Assembly: GCF_011682055.1 (NCBI RefSeq)
Contig: NZ_JAAQOM010000004.1
Location: 258,653 to 322,652, forward strand
From: Telluria antibiotica
GTDB taxonomy: Bacteria; Pseudomonadota; Gammaproteobacteria; Burkholderiales; Burkholderiaceae_D
Reading direction: 5' to 3'
Length of the DNA: 64,000 nucleotides
Made by a program: the position numbers and the translations under genes. Below the pieces are notes generated by a model. The model did not search any database and was not told where the DNA came from. It saw nothing but the letters and a program-made list of their open reading frames with translations. Shown here piece after piece: positions 38,354 to 47,068 of the stretch (the stretch's first letter is position 1; each line of letters opens with the position of its first letter).

Positions 38354-39649
38354 TTACTCGGCAGCGTCGTCGGATTCGTCGGCAACGGGCTTGGCAGGCG
38401 CGGCCTTGCGCTCCAGCACGGCGGCAAAGAAGCCGTCCGTGCCGTGCTTGTGCGGCAGCATCTTCAGGTAGTCGCCCATGTCCAGCGGGATGCGCTGTTC
38501 AGCCAGGACCTTGTGCATCGGCAGCAGTTCAAAATCCGGGTGCGACGCCAGGAAGCCTTGCACGATGCCGTCGTTTTCCTCGTCCAGCAGGCTGCACGTC
38601 GCGTAGACGAGGCGGCCGCCGAATTTCACGAGGCGCGCGGCGCCGTCCAGGATCGAGGCCTGCTTTTCCGTCAGCTCGGCGATGCCCTCGGCCTGCTGGC
38701 GCCATTTCACGTCCGGGTTGCGGCGCAGCGTGCCCATGCCGGAACACGGCGCATCGACGAGCACGCGGTCGATCTTGCCGGCCAAACGCTTCACTTTCGA
38801 ATCGCGTTCGTGCGCGATGACGACGGGATGCACGTTCGACAGTCCGCTGCGCGCCAGGCGCGGCTTGAGCTTGGTCAGACGCTTTTCCGACACGTCGAAC
38901 GCATACAGGCGGCCCGTATTGCGCATGATGGCGCCAATGGCCAGCGTCTTGCCGCCCGCGCCGGCGCAAAAGTCGACGACCATCTCGCCGCGGCGCGCGC
39001 CCAGCAGCTGGGCCAGCACCTGGCTGCCCTCGTCCTGCACCTCGATCGCGCCTTCCTTGAACAGCGGCAGGTTTTGCAGCGCCGGTTTCTTCCAGATGCG
39101 CAGGCCCAGTGCCGAATACGGGGTCGGCTCGGCCGCGATGGGGGCCGTCGCCAGTTCGGCGATGACCTTGTCGCGATCGGTCTTCAGCGAGTTGACGCGC
39201 AGGTCCAGCGGCGCCGGCGTGTTCAGCACGGCGGCCAGGGCCAGGGTTTCTTCCTCGCCGTACTGGGCGACGAATTTGTCGTACAGCCAGTCCGGCAGGT
39301 TCGCCAGCTTCTTCGGCGGCAACAGCGAACGATCGATGTCCTTGATGCGCGCCAGGAAAGCGACTTCGTCTTCCGTCAGGCCCCCCAGCGAGTCCGCGCC
39401 GATGGCTTCCGCCATGCCCAGCAGGGTGAGGCGGCGCATCGTCGCGCCAGTGCCGGCGAAATCGGTGAAGAAGGATTTATGGCGCAGTACTGCGTAGACG
39501 CATTCGGCGATGGCGCCGCGTTCGCGCCCGCCCAGGCGGGGATGGTCCTTGAAGTAGCGCGACAGGGTGACGTCGGCCGGGGACATAAAGCGCAGGATCT
39601 CGCGCAATACTTCTTCCGCATTGCCGAGTATCGCGGGTGGCAATCTCAT
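38354..39649 (-). CDS. RsmB/NOP-family rRNA or tRNA m5C methyltransferase
   Basis: SAM-dependent methyltransferase. The protein has 431 residues from the ATG at 39649 with AAGGA upstream. An N-terminal NusB-like helical region is followed by the catalytic domain: SAM motif VVDFCAGAGGKTLAIG, PCSGMGTLRRNPDVKW with the release Cys, and TCSLLDEEN with the nucleophile Cys. It is probably RsmB (16S rRNA C967) or a close paralogue; the exact target is uncertain. It follows purN at 20 bp. Confidence 0.92.
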   Translation of the reverse strand: MRLPPAILGNAEEVLREILRFMSPADVTLSRYFKDHPRLGGRERGAIAECVYAVLRHKSFFTDFAGTGATMRRLTLLGMAEAIGADSLGGLTEDEVAFLARIKDIDRSLLPPKKLANLPDWLYDKFVAQYGEEETLALAAVLNTPAPLDLRVNSLKTDRDKVIAELATAPIAAEPTPYSALGLRIWKKPALQNLPLFKEGAIEVQDEGSQVLAQLLGARRGEMVVDFCAGAGGKTLAIGAIMRNTGRLYAFDVSEKRLTKLKPRLARSGLSNVHPVVIAHERDSKVKRLAGKIDRVLVDAPCSGMGTLRRNPDVKWRQQAEGIAELTEKQASILDGAARLVKFGGRLVYATCSLLDEENDGIVQGFLASHPDFELLPMHKVLAEQRIPLDMGDYLKMLPHKHGTDGFFAAVLERKAAPAKPVADESDDAAE

Positions 39650-39669
39650 GGTGTTCCTTGGAAATAAAA

Positions 39670-40281
39670 TCAGGGGGTCGCGGCGATCCGGACCTCGCCG
39701 CCTTCGATGCTGAGCCTGTCTTCGATGAACAGGCGCACCGCTTGCGGATAAATGACGTGTTCCTCCGCCAGCAGGCGTTCCGCCAGGCTGTCTTCCGTGT
39801 CGCCCGGCAGCACGGGAATGCGCGCCTGGATCACGGCCGGGCCATGGTCCAGCTCGGCGGTGACGAAGTGCACGGTCGCGCCGTGTTCCTCGACACACGC
39901 GTCCAGCGCCTGCCGGTGCGTGTGCAGGCCAGGGAACAGCGGCAGCAGCGACGGGTGGATGTTCAGCATGCGGCCCGCGTAATGCTCGACGAACGGCGCC
40001 GTCAGGATGCGCATGAAGCCGGCCAGCACGACGAGATCCGGTTCGAACCGGTCGATCGTGGCTTGCAGGGCGGCGTCGAACGCGTCTCGGGTCGGGAATT
40101 CCTTGTTGGGCACGACGGCGGTCGGAATGCCGTGGCTTTGCGCAAATTCGAGGCCTTTGGCGTCCGGCTTATTGCTGATCACGGCGGCGATGCGGGCCGG
40201 CCAGGCTTCGGCCTGCTGCGCACGCACGATGGCTTCCATGTTGCTGCCGCGGCCAGAAATAAGGATCACGATATTTTTCAT
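39670..40281 (-). CDS. purN: Phosphoribosylglycinamide formyltransferase
   Basis: Folate-dependent step 3 of purine synthesis (GAR to FGAR). The protein has 203 residues. Active-site blocks are ILISGRGSNMEAI, MRILTAPFVEHYAGRMLNIHPSLLPLFPGLHTHRQAL (the N-x-H-P catalytic pair) and HFVTAELDHGPAVIQ with the conserved Asp. It is the first gene of the purN-rsmB-mscS run. Confidence 0.97.
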   Translation of the reverse strand: MKNIVILISGRGSNMEAIVRAQQAEAWPARIAAVISNKPDAKGLEFAQSHGIPTAVVPNKEFPTRDAFDAALQATIDRFEPDLVVLAGFMRILTAPFVEHYAGRMLNIHPSLLPLFPGLHTHRQALDACVEEHGATVHFVTAELDHGPAVIQARIPVLPGDTEDSLAERLLAEEHVIYPQAVRLFIEDRLSIEGGEVRIAATP

Positions 40282-40345
40282 AAGCGCGCATTGTAACCCG
40301 AGCCGGTGGGCGGGCCCAAGGAAGCAAATGGCGGCAACGCCGCGC

Positions 40346-40795
40346 TTACTTGAAGGCGTGGGGCCCCACCCAGCCCACGGGTTGGGGCGCTTGCGGCTCT
40401 TCGAAGGAATAAAACACGCGGAACGGGACTTTTTTCTCGGCCCAGAATTCGGCTGCGTCGCGGAATACGTCGAGCAGGGTTTCGCGGGCTTCCTTGTCGA
40501 ATTTTTGCGTATTCGGCAATTGGTCCAGCACGGCGATGAAGCCCGGTTGCGGCCCGGCGCCGGCGATGACTTCGGTCAGGCAGTTGCGCAGCGCGTCGAA
40601 ATTCTTGCTGCACGGCTTGGGGAAAAAGAATTGCTCGCCGATGCGGGCACAAACTTGCTGCTTCGTCAGCGCGTTGGTGCACAGCGCATAGAGAAAGTGA
40701 TGACCCATGCGCATCGCCTCCTTCTGCAGCTCCGGTGCACGGTAAGCGCGGATGGACTGCACAAGATTCGGCGGTACTCTCGTCAACAAACTCAT
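40346..40795 (-). CDS. Barstar-family protein
   Basis: The protein has 149 residues, of which the last 90 match the barstar (ribonuclease inhibitor) fold: KNFDALRNCLTEVIAGAGPQPGFIAVLDQLPN and LLDVFRDAAEFWAEKKVPFRVFYSFEE. The N-terminal 50 residues are an additional helical region. GAGGAA precedes the ATG. No barnase-like RNase gene is adjacent, and no signal peptide is present. Many betaproteobacteria carry such a chromosomal barstar-like gene next to purN; its RNase partner is unknown. Confidence 0.85.
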   Translation of the reverse strand: MSLLTRVPPNLVQSIRAYRAPELQKEAMRMGHHFLYALCTNALTKQQVCARIGEQFFFPKPCSKNFDALRNCLTEVIAGAGPQPGFIAVLDQLPNTQKFDKEARETLLDVFRDAAEFWAEKKVPFRVFYSFEEPQAPQPVGWVGPHAFK

Positions 40796-41180
40796 TTTTT
40801 CCTCAAGTCACCCAGTCTGGTTCTGCTGCTCCAGGCGCGGTGTTGTGGAAGCGGCGGGCTTGTTCGCTTTCTCCTGGTCTCGTTTCTACGCGCCAATAAA
40901 ACCCCAAGTCTCCTAAGGGTAACGTTTTGTGGTAAGCGAATCAACCCGAATATGGACGAGCCCGCCATATTTGTAAAAAAAGACGAGTTTTTTCATCCAT
41001 TGTTGGCGGTTTTTCCACGCTTTTCTACTCTGAACAACCGGTTTCGACGGGTATACCTGCTGTTACATTTTGTTGCCACACGGATCGTAAACAATGACCA
41101 ACTGGCGCTAAGATTCCATCATGGCGAATCGCCCTGACGACTACAACCGACCTGCAGCACCACCAGAACGAGGTATTACC
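40796..41180. other. Intergenic region upstream of the glycine-zipper gene
   Basis: 385 bp without a credible gene. The central part is AT-rich (runs of A and T near 40973-40996), and TGTTACATTTTGTTGCCA at about 41061-41078 resembles tandem OmpR-type half sites. It probably contains the divergent promoters of the barstar and glycine-zipper genes. No structured RNA is recognised. Confidence 0.4.
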
Positions 41181-41702
41181 ATGAAATTCAATGCCAAACT
41201 GATTCTCTCCGCGATGGGCGTGTGCGCCCTGCCGCTGGCCCACGCCCAGACTGGCGATTTCGAAGACTTCGGCCGCGTGGTGCGTGTCCAGCCGCGCATC
41301 GAGCAAGTGCGTACGCCGCGCCAGGAATGCCGTACCGACTACGTCCAGACACCGGTCCAGCAGCAGCGCAGCCAGGCCGGCACGGTCATCGGCGGCATCG
41401 CCGGCGCCCTGCTGGGCAGCCAGGTGGGCCATGGCAACGGCAAGGTGGCTGCGGCCGCCGCGGGCGCGATCGCGGGCGGCATGGTCGGCGACAACGTCGA
41501 CAACAATGGCCGCGACTACGGTCCGCAAGTGCAGGAACAGGCCGTGCAGCGCTGCCGCACCGTCGACTCCATCCAGGAGCGCACGAACGGCTACGACGTG
41601 ACCTACGATTACCGCGGCCATACCTATACGACAGTCATGAACCGCGACCCGGGCAACCGCGTGCGCCTGCGCGTGTCGGTCGCACCGGACCAGTACCAGT
41701 AA
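41181..41702 (+). CDS. Glycine-zipper 2TM domain outer-membrane protein
   Basis: The protein has 173 residues. A signal peptide (ending LAHA-QTGD) leads to a mature protein with the Rick_17kDa glycine zipper GTVIGGIAGALLGSQVGHGNGKVAAAAAGAIAGGMVGDNVD (about 70-110). The C-terminal YDVTYDYRGHTYTTVMNRDPGNRVRLRVSV is typical of the group. No lipobox Cys follows the signal. Relatives are envelope stress or surface proteins. The ATG at 41181 is preceded by CGAGGT. Confidence 0.9.
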   Translation: MKFNAKLILSAMGVCALPLAHAQTGDFEDFGRVVRVQPRIEQVRTPRQECRTDYVQTPVQQQRSQAGTVIGGIAGALLGSQVGHGNGKVAAAAAGAIAGGMVGDNVDNNGRDYGPQVQEQAVQRCRTVDSIQERTNGYDVTYDYRGHTYTTVMNRDPGNRVRLRVSVAPDQYQ

Positions 41703-41839
41703 CCTTCACACTTCCGGTGCGGGGGACGCCCCCCCTTCTCCGCACCGTCGGCTCCTCCGCAGCGTCTGCTGCCATCCACGGCGCTTCTTGCGCTGTGGAT
41801 TGACGCCACCGATAATAGGATGTTCCCTTCGCACATCCT

Positions 41840-42628
41840 ATGCTCATCAAACGCAAATCCATCGAACAGGCCGAATCGTCGCGCCGTCCCGCCCGCAAGC
41901 CCAAGTTTGCGCCCGTCACCCTGTCCGAACAGGACGGTGTGCGCTTCCTCCATTTCGGCACCGAATGGATCCAGGGCGCCATGCGCATCCGCAAGCCGGA
42001 CTGGCCGGAACTCGAATACGCCCAGCAGATGATGGCCTGGATGCTGTTCGTCGACGACCCGCAAGCTATCGTCCAACTGGGCCTCGGCGCCGCAGGTTTG
42101 ACCAAGTTCTGCTATCGCCAGTTCCCGCAGGCGCACGTGACGGCCGTCGAACTGAATCCGGCCGTGATCTCGATCTGTAACGCGATGTTCAAGCTGCCGC
42201 CGGAAGACGAACGCCTGCGCGTGCTCGAGATGGACGCGATGGATTTCGTGCTGGACGATGCCCACCACGACGCGATCGACGTACTGCAATGCGACTTGTA
42301 CGACGCCACCGCGCGCGGCCCCGTGCTGGACACGCCCGAGTTCTACCAGGCGTGCAATGCGTGCCTGACGGACCGCGGCGTCATGACCGTCAACCTGTTC
42401 GGCGACCACCCGAGCTTCGGCAAGAACATCAAGGCGATGCGCTTCGCGTTCGGGCACGTGATCTGCCTGCCCGAAGTCCACGACGGCAACGTCGTCGCGC
42501 TGTGCTTCAAGACGAAGCCGGATCTCGACAAAGACCGTCTCGCCGCGCGCGCCGCGCAGATCGTGGCGGCGACGAAGCTGCCCGCGAAGTCCTGGGTCAA
42601 GGGCATCCTTGCTCCCGCCGCGAACTGA
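41840..42628 (+). CDS. Spermidine-synthase-like methyltransferase-fold protein
   Basis: The protein has 262 residues with a Rossmann fold of the polyamine-synthase (PABS) superfamily: IVQLGLGAAGLTKFCYRQFPQAHVTAVELNPAVI is motif I, and IDVLQCDLYDATARGPVLDTPEFYQACNACL aligns with the active-site loop, where spermidine synthases have a catalytic DxxD. Only one Asp (D of CDLYD) and the next D (LYDA) are seen, so aminopropyl transfer is uncertain. The gene ends just before the GspE-type gene (10 bp). Confidence 0.8.
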   Translation: MLIKRKSIEQAESSRRPARKPKFAPVTLSEQDGVRFLHFGTEWIQGAMRIRKPDWPELEYAQQMMAWMLFVDDPQAIVQLGLGAAGLTKFCYRQFPQAHVTAVELNPAVISICNAMFKLPPEDERLRVLEMDAMDFVLDDAHHDAIDVLQCDLYDATARGPVLDTPEFYQACNACLTDRGVMTVNLFGDHPSFGKNIKAMRFAFGHVICLPEVHDGNVVALCFKTKPDLDKDRLAARAAQIVAATKLPAKSWVKGILAPAAN

Positions 42629-42638
42629 CGCTCCGACC

Positions 42639-44411
42639 ATGCACAAGCCGAAAGCCCTCGACCTGCAAACCATTTTTTCGTGGCTGCTGGCCGACGGCAT
42701 CGTCGAGAAATCGACCGTCAAGCCTCACTTCGCGCAGGCGCAAAGCATCCTCAAGAACGCGGTCGGGTCCATGCATCCGCTGACCGCGATCGCGCAGTGC
42801 AAGATCGTCTCGGCAAAGCCGCCCCATAAACTGCTCACCTTGGACGTGCTCAGCGAATGGTGCGCGACGAAAGTCGGCCTGCCGTTCTTCCGCATCGATC
42901 CGCTCAAGATCGACTTCACGAAGGTCGCCGACGTGATGTCGGCCAGTTACGCGGCACGTTTCAACATCCTGCCCGTCGAACTGGGGCCGGGCACGCTCGT
43001 CGTCGCCACGGCGGACCCATTCCGCACCGAATGGCAGGACGAGATCGCACGCATCTCGCGCCGCCGCATCGAGCTCGTGATCGCGAACCCGCTCGACATC
43101 GCGCAATACATCTCGCAATTCTTCAGCCTCGCGAAATCCATCCGCGACGCCAACAAGTCGAGCGGACAAGACCTCGCGCTGCGCAACAACTTCGAGCAGC
43201 TGGTCGAACTGGGCAAGACCAATAAACAGGTCGACGCAAACGACCAGCACATCGTCAACATCGTCGACTGGCTGTGGGGTTATGCGTTCGACCAGCGCGC
43301 GTCCGACATCCACCTGGAACCGAAGCGCGACGCGGGCGCGATCCGCTTCCGCATCGACGGCGTGCTGCACCAGGTGTACCAGGTGCCGGCCGTGGTGATG
43401 ATCGCCATGACGGCCCGCATCAAGCTGCTCGGGCGCATGGACGTGATCGAAAAACGCCGCCCGCAGGACGGCCGCATCAAGACCCGTACCAACGATGGCC
43501 AGGAAGTCGAGCTGCGCCTGTCCACGATGCCGACGGCGTTCGGCGAAAAACTCGTGATGCGCATCTTCGACCCGGAAGTCGTCGTCAAGACCTTGCCGGA
43601 ACTGGGCTTCCCGCCCGACGACGCGGCGCGCTGGGACGCGCTGACGAAGCGGGCGCACGGCATCATCCTCGTCACGGGCCCGACCGGCTCCGGCAAGACG
43701 ACGACGCTGTACACCACCTTGAAGGCATTGGCCACGAGCGAAGTCAACGTGTGCACGGTGGAAGACCCGATCGAGATGGTCGAAGCGTCGTTCAACCAGA
43801 TGCAGGTGCAACCCGGTATCGACTTGTCGTTCGCGGACGGCGTGCGCGCGTTGATGCGGCAAGATCCCGACATCATCATGGTCGGCGAGATCCGCGACCT
43901 GGAGACGGCAGAAATGGCGATCCAGGCCGCGCTGACCGGTCACCTGGTGCTGTCGACCTTGCACACGAACGACGCCCCGTCCGCCGTCATGCGTCTGCTG
44001 GAACTGGGCGTGCCGTACTATCTGCTGGAAGCCACGTTGATCGGCATCATGGCGCAGCGTCTCGTACGCACGCTGTGCCCGCATTGCAAATCGCCGGACG
44101 GCGAACTCTCCGACGACGTGTGGAGCGCACTGGGCGGCGCGTGGAACCTGCCGAAGCCGGCCACGGTCTACCGCCCCATCGGCTGCCCGGAATGCCGCCA
44201 GACGGGGTTCCGCGGCCGCACGGGCTTGTACGAACTCGTCACCGTGACCGAAGGGTTCTCGCGCCTCCTGCAGGAAAAGACGGACCTCGCCGTGCTGCGC
44301 CAGCAAAGCGTGGCCGACGGCATGAAGCCGCTGCGCATCGCCGGTGCCTACAAGGTGATGGAGGGCTTGACGACGGCGGAGGAAGTGCTGAAATCCACGG
44401 TGGCGCACTAG
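42639..44411 (+). CDS. GspE/PilB-family secretion or pilus ATPase
   Basis: The protein has 590 residues from the ATG at 42639 (a TTG in frame upstream overlaps the preceding gene). The N-terminal MshEN-like domain is followed by the ATPase core: Walker A GPTGSGKTTTL (about residue 346), Asp box, Walker B-like DPDIIMVGEIRDLETAEMA and the His box STLHTND. A zinc tetracysteine motif (CPHC and CPECR) is present. The family powers type II secretion or type IV pilus assembly. No gsp or pil genes are adjacent, so the partner machine is unknown. Confidence 0.92.
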   Translation: MHKPKALDLQTIFSWLLADGIVEKSTVKPHFAQAQSILKNAVGSMHPLTAIAQCKIVSAKPPHKLLTLDVLSEWCATKVGLPFFRIDPLKIDFTKVADVMSASYAARFNILPVELGPGTLVVATADPFRTEWQDEIARISRRRIELVIANPLDIAQYISQFFSLAKSIRDANKSSGQDLALRNNFEQLVELGKTNKQVDANDQHIVNIVDWLWGYAFDQRASDIHLEPKRDAGAIRFRIDGVLHQVYQVPAVVMIAMTARIKLLGRMDVIEKRRPQDGRIKTRTNDGQEVELRLSTMPTAFGEKLVMRIFDPEVVVKTLPELGFPPDDAARWDALTKRAHGIILVTGPTGSGKTTTLYTTLKALATSEVNVCTVEDPIEMVEASFNQMQVQPGIDLSFADGVRALMRQDPDIIMVGEIRDLETAEMAIQAALTGHLVLSTLHTNDAPSAVMRLLELGVPYYLLEATLIGIMAQRLVRTLCPHCKSPDGELSDDVWSALGGAWNLPKPATVYRPIGCPECRQTGFRGRTGLYELVTVTEGFSRLLQEKTDLAVLRQQSVADGMKPLRIAGAYKVMEGLTTAEEVLKSTVAH

Positions 44412-44450
44412 CGATTTACGTTACCTCTGGCGTAAATCAAAACGGCCCGC

Positions 44451-44456
44451 TATAAT
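44451..44456 (+). promoter_or_regulatory. -10 element of the first tRNA-Lys gene
   Basis: A perfect TATAAT lies 13 bp before the tRNA. The surrounding CCGCTATAAT and CGTGCCTTCTTC are repeated in front of the second tRNA-Lys gene. Confidence 0.7.
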
Positions 44457-44469
44457 ACGTGCCTTCTTC

Positions 44470-44545
44470 GGGTCGTTAGCTCAGTTGGTAGAGCAGCGGA
44501 CTTTTAATCCGTTGGTCGCAGGTTCGAGCCCCGCACGGCCTACCA
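44470..44545 (+). tRNA. tRNA-Lys (UUU), first copy
   Basis: 76 nt with encoded CCA, anticodon loop CTTTTAA. The T-stem GCAGG / CCCGC has an A51-C63 mismatch, whereas the second copy is fully paired. The acceptor pairs G1 with U72. It lies 58 bp after the gspE-type stop. Confidence 0.93.
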
Positions 44546-44556
44546 GAGATTCAACG

Positions 44557-44590
44557 AAAACGCCAGCCTTCGGGCTGGCGTTTTTGTTTT
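44557..44590. terminator. Bidirectional terminator after tRNA-Lys 1
   Basis: AAAACGCCAGCC and GGCTGGCGTTTTT with a TTCG loop. It serves the tRNA on the plus strand and the chemotaxis gene on the minus strand. A nearly identical hairpin lies at 55615-55643. Confidence 0.9.
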
Positions 44591-44599
44591 CGGGCTTGG

Positions 44600-46183
44600 T
44601 CAAGCCAGTTGCCGTGTCCTGGACTGGCGCGGCATGTCGGCCAGGTGGAACCGGGACACGACCGCCGCCAACTGCGCCGCCTGGTCCTGCAACGCGGCCG
44701 CGGCAGCCGCCGCTTCCTCGACGAGGGCGGCATTGCGCTGCGTGGTCTCGTCGATCTGGACGATGGCCTTGTTGATTTCCTCGATGCCGGAACGCTGCTC
44801 GACGCTGGACGCCGAGATCTCCCCCACCACGCCGCTCACACGCTGCACGCTGGCCATGATCTGGTCCATCGTATTGCCGGCCTGCTGCACCAGCACCGTG
44901 CCGGTATCCATCTGTTGGACCGAATCTTCGATCAATTGCTTGATCTCCTTGGCCGCAACGGCGCTGCGCTGCGCCAGGTTCCGCACTTCCGACGCGACGA
45001 CGGCGAATCCACGCCCTTGTTCGCCGGCCCGCGCGGCTTCCACCGCCGCGTTCAGCGCGAGGATATTGGTCTGGAACGCGATGCCGTCGATGACGCCGAT
45101 GATGTCGACGATCTTGCGCGACGCCGCGCTGATCGCGTCCATGGTCGTGATCACGTCACCCACCACCTTGCCGCCGTCGGCCGCCACGCTGGATGCCGAC
45201 TGCGCCAATTGATCGGCGAGGCGCGCATTGTCGGCGTTCTGCCGCACGGTGGTGGTCAGCGCTTCCATGGCGGACGCCGTCTCCTCGAGCGAACTCGCTT
45301 GCCCCTCGGTGCGGGCAGACAGATCCATGTTGCCGCTGGCGATCTGCGCCGATGCCGTAGCGATCGCATCCGTCGAACCGCGCACCTGCCCCACCACCTG
45401 CGCCAGGCTTTGGTTCATGTCGCGCAGGGAGCGCATCACCATGCCCGTTTCGTCGCGGCTGGCCACTTCGATCTCGGCCGTCAGGTCGCCGCTCGCCACC
45501 CGCTGCGCGACCCCGATCGCTTCGTTCAACGGCCTCGCCACGATGCGCGCGACCCACATCGCCAGCACCAGCCCGACGCCGACCGCCACCATCAGTGCGG
45601 CGACGATCAGCTTGCGCGACATGTTGAAGACCTGCTCGGCGGCCTGTTCGGACGCATCGCTGCCCTCGTCATTGTGCTTCGACAGGGCTTCGAATTCTTC
45701 ATTGATCTTGCGATAGATCTTGTTGGAGGCGCCCTTGAACAGCGCCCTCGCCTCGTCCTTGCTGCCCGCATGCGACAGCGCGATCAGCTTCGCACTCTCC
45801 GCCATATACGCGTCCAGATCCTGCTGGAACGCTGCGTAGATGCGCTTTTCCTCGGGATCCGATACCAGGGCAGCGAGTGCTTCCTGCTGCGTGCGCATGA
45901 TGTCGCGGCGGGTCGCGAGCGCCTTGTCCGCCGTCGCCATCTCGGGTTCGGCATCCTGCAGGATGTGCGTGGCTTCCGAAATCCTGAAGCGCGCCAGCGA
46001 CGTCTGCAACTCACCGATATGGCGGATGCCGGGCATCCAGTTCTTGGCAATCTCGGTGGACGAATTGCGGACCTTGTCCAACTGGACAATGGAAAATATT
46101 CCCATCACACAAGTCATCGCGACGACGGGGACGAATGCCACCAGTAACTTGTTGGTAATCTTTAAATGGTGGAACCAATGCAT
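44600..46183 (-). CDS. Methyl-accepting chemotaxis protein
   Basis: Transmembrane chemoreceptor. The protein has 527 residues: TM1 about 12-33, a periplasmic four-helix-bundle sensor (4HB_MCP), TM2 about 190-212, a HAMP domain ([23 protein letters not shown]) and the cytoplasmic signalling domain with the hairpin tip [38 protein letters not shown]. The ligand is unknown. There is no C-terminal CheR-docking pentapeptide. It is bracketed by the two tRNA-Lys genes. Confidence 0.95.
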   Translation of the reverse strand: MHWFHHLKITNKLLVAFVPVVAMTCVMGIFSIVQLDKVRNSSTEIAKNWMPGIRHIGELQTSLARFRISEATHILQDAEPEMATADKALATRRDIMRTQQEALAALVSDPEEKRIYAAFQQDLDAYMAESAKLIALSHAGSKDEARALFKGASNKIYRKINEEFEALSKHNDEGSDASEQAAEQVFNMSRKLIVAALMVAVGVGLVLAMWVARIVARPLNEAIGVAQRVASGDLTAEIEVASRDETGMVMRSLRDMNQSLAQVVGQVRGSTDAIATASAQIASGNMDLSARTEGQASSLEETASAMEALTTTVRQNADNARLADQLAQSASSVAADGGKVVGDVITTMDAISAASRKIVDIIGVIDGIAFQTNILALNAAVEAARAGEQGRGFAVVASEVRNLAQRSAVAAKEIKQLIEDSVQQMDTGTVLVQQAGNTMDQIMASVQRVSGVVGEISASSVEQRSGIEEINKAIVQIDETTQRNAALVEEAAAAAAALQDQAAQLAAVVSRFHLADMPRQSRTRQLA

Positions 46184-46424
46184 GATGTCTCCGGACGGCG
46201 TGCTGAAACCAACATTATGTACTTGCCGTGCGTCAACCCTCTAAGGCCGGGGCGTTCTGCTTACCGTAAGTTGCGCCACAACAACAATCCAATCGTCGTC
46301 GCGCTTTATTTCCCCTGATGAACCCGCTGTTGCTGTACGGCAACCACAGGGGCGGCGTCGATACCTATACTCGGTAGCATCGATGGGAAAACCGAGTTTC
46401 TCATCTTCGCCGCCGGGAGCCATC

Positions 46425-46538
46425 ATGCGTCGTTTGTCGACCCTGTTTGCCGCCACGTTTGCCGCCGCGTTCGTCCTGAGCAGCCTGGCGATCTCTGCCG
46501 CGACGCCGTCTGGACGACCGGAAAAGCGCGGGCGCTGA
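46425..46538 (+). CDS. Small secreted peptide, predicted
   Basis: An ORF of 37 codons: MRRLSTLFAATFAAAFVLSS is a good signal-peptide-like segment and the product ends in SGRPEKRGR. GGGAG lies 7 nt before the ATG, and a TATACT-like -10 lies upstream at about 46366-46371. It may be a real small exported peptide; without homologues it stays tentative. Confidence 0.4.
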   Translation: MRRLSTLFAATFAAAFVLSSLAISAATPSGRPEKRGR

Positions 46539-46585
46539 CCTGTTGTATTCGCAACAAACCGCTTAGCGAACGACGGCCGAGCCGC

Positions 46586-46591
46586 TATAAT
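46586..46591 (+). promoter_or_regulatory. -10 element of the second tRNA-Lys gene
   Basis: TATAAT lies 13 bp before the tRNA, in the same CCGCTATAAT context as the first copy. Confidence 0.7.
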
Positions 46592-46604
46592 GCGTGCCTT
46601 CTTC

Positions 46605-46680
46605 GGGTCGTTAGCTCAGTTGGTAGAGCAGCGGACTTTTAATCCGTTGGTCGCTGGTTCGAGCCCAGCACGGCCTACCA
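46605..46680 (+). tRNA. tRNA-Lys (UUU), second copy, left boundary of the island
   Basis: 76 nt with encoded CCA. The anticodon UUU is at 46638-46640. The T-stem GCTGG / CCAGC is fully paired. The 5' half and promoter match tRNA-Lys 1; the 3' half from 46635 is repeated exactly at 54298-54350. Confidence 0.95.
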
Positions 46681-46687
46681 AAGATTC
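46635..46687 (+). repeat. Putative attL: 3' half of tRNA-Lys plus 7 bp
   Basis: 53 bp identical to 54298-54350, starting at the last base of the 5' anticodon stem and ending 7 bp after CCA. After one mismatch a further 11 bp (ACAGGAAGCCC) also match. This is the classical arrangement of a tRNA-borne attachment site. Confidence 0.8.
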
Positions 46688-46693
46688 AACAGG

Positions 46694-46725
46694 AAGCCCC
46701 CGCATTTCGGTGCGGGGGCTTTTTG
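46694..46725 (+). terminator. Terminator of tRNA-Lys 2
   Basis: AAGCCCCCGCA and TGCGGGGGCTT with a TTTCGG loop, then TTT. The hairpin at 54357 has the same outer stem but a different inner stem. Confidence 0.88.
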
Positions 46726-47068
46726 CGTTCTGGTCCCTCTCTGGTCGCTTCGGAAAGTGTCCGGTCCTGTCCGATCCTGTCTGTAGCATCGGCAAACTTT
46801 TCTCTCACTAGACGGGTCTAAATTGGGCCTGGCACTGGGAAAATGGCCCAGCTCAGCGAGCTGACCAATTGCTCCGGATGACGCCAATCTGGATGCCGCC
46901 CCGATAATGGCCGAGCTCGGAGGTACCAGGTTCAGGACTCAACCATCTCTACAAGCATACCTTGATGCGGCGCGCTGCCCGTGGCCACATCGGCAAAAAC
47001 GTTCGCCTCGCAGACGCAAAGTGCTCCCGCCCGGCGCCGAGCGGGAGCGGCATTCAAGCGCTGCGGTG
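46726..47068. other. Left-end noncoding DNA of the island
   Basis: This stretch shows no credible gene on either strand, although an integrase would usually sit next to the tRNA. It holds the short TCTGGTC-type repeat (46729-46747) and a hairpin (GCTCCCGC / GCGGGAGC, 47023-47048) that may terminate the Old Yellow Enzyme transcript. Confidence 0.5.

Noticed and set aside
37280..39667. 795-codon plus-strand open frame
   Set aside because: It runs antisense to the mscS and RsmB-type genes, with low-complexity His/Arg/Gln-rich sequence and no ribosome-binding site.
42597..44408. 603-codon minus-strand open frame
   Set aside because: Antisense of the GspE/PilB gene, whose Walker and zinc motifs are unambiguous.
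46726..47068. Search for an integrase beside the intact tRNA-Lys
   Set aside because: Both strands show only short frames without recombinase motifs.
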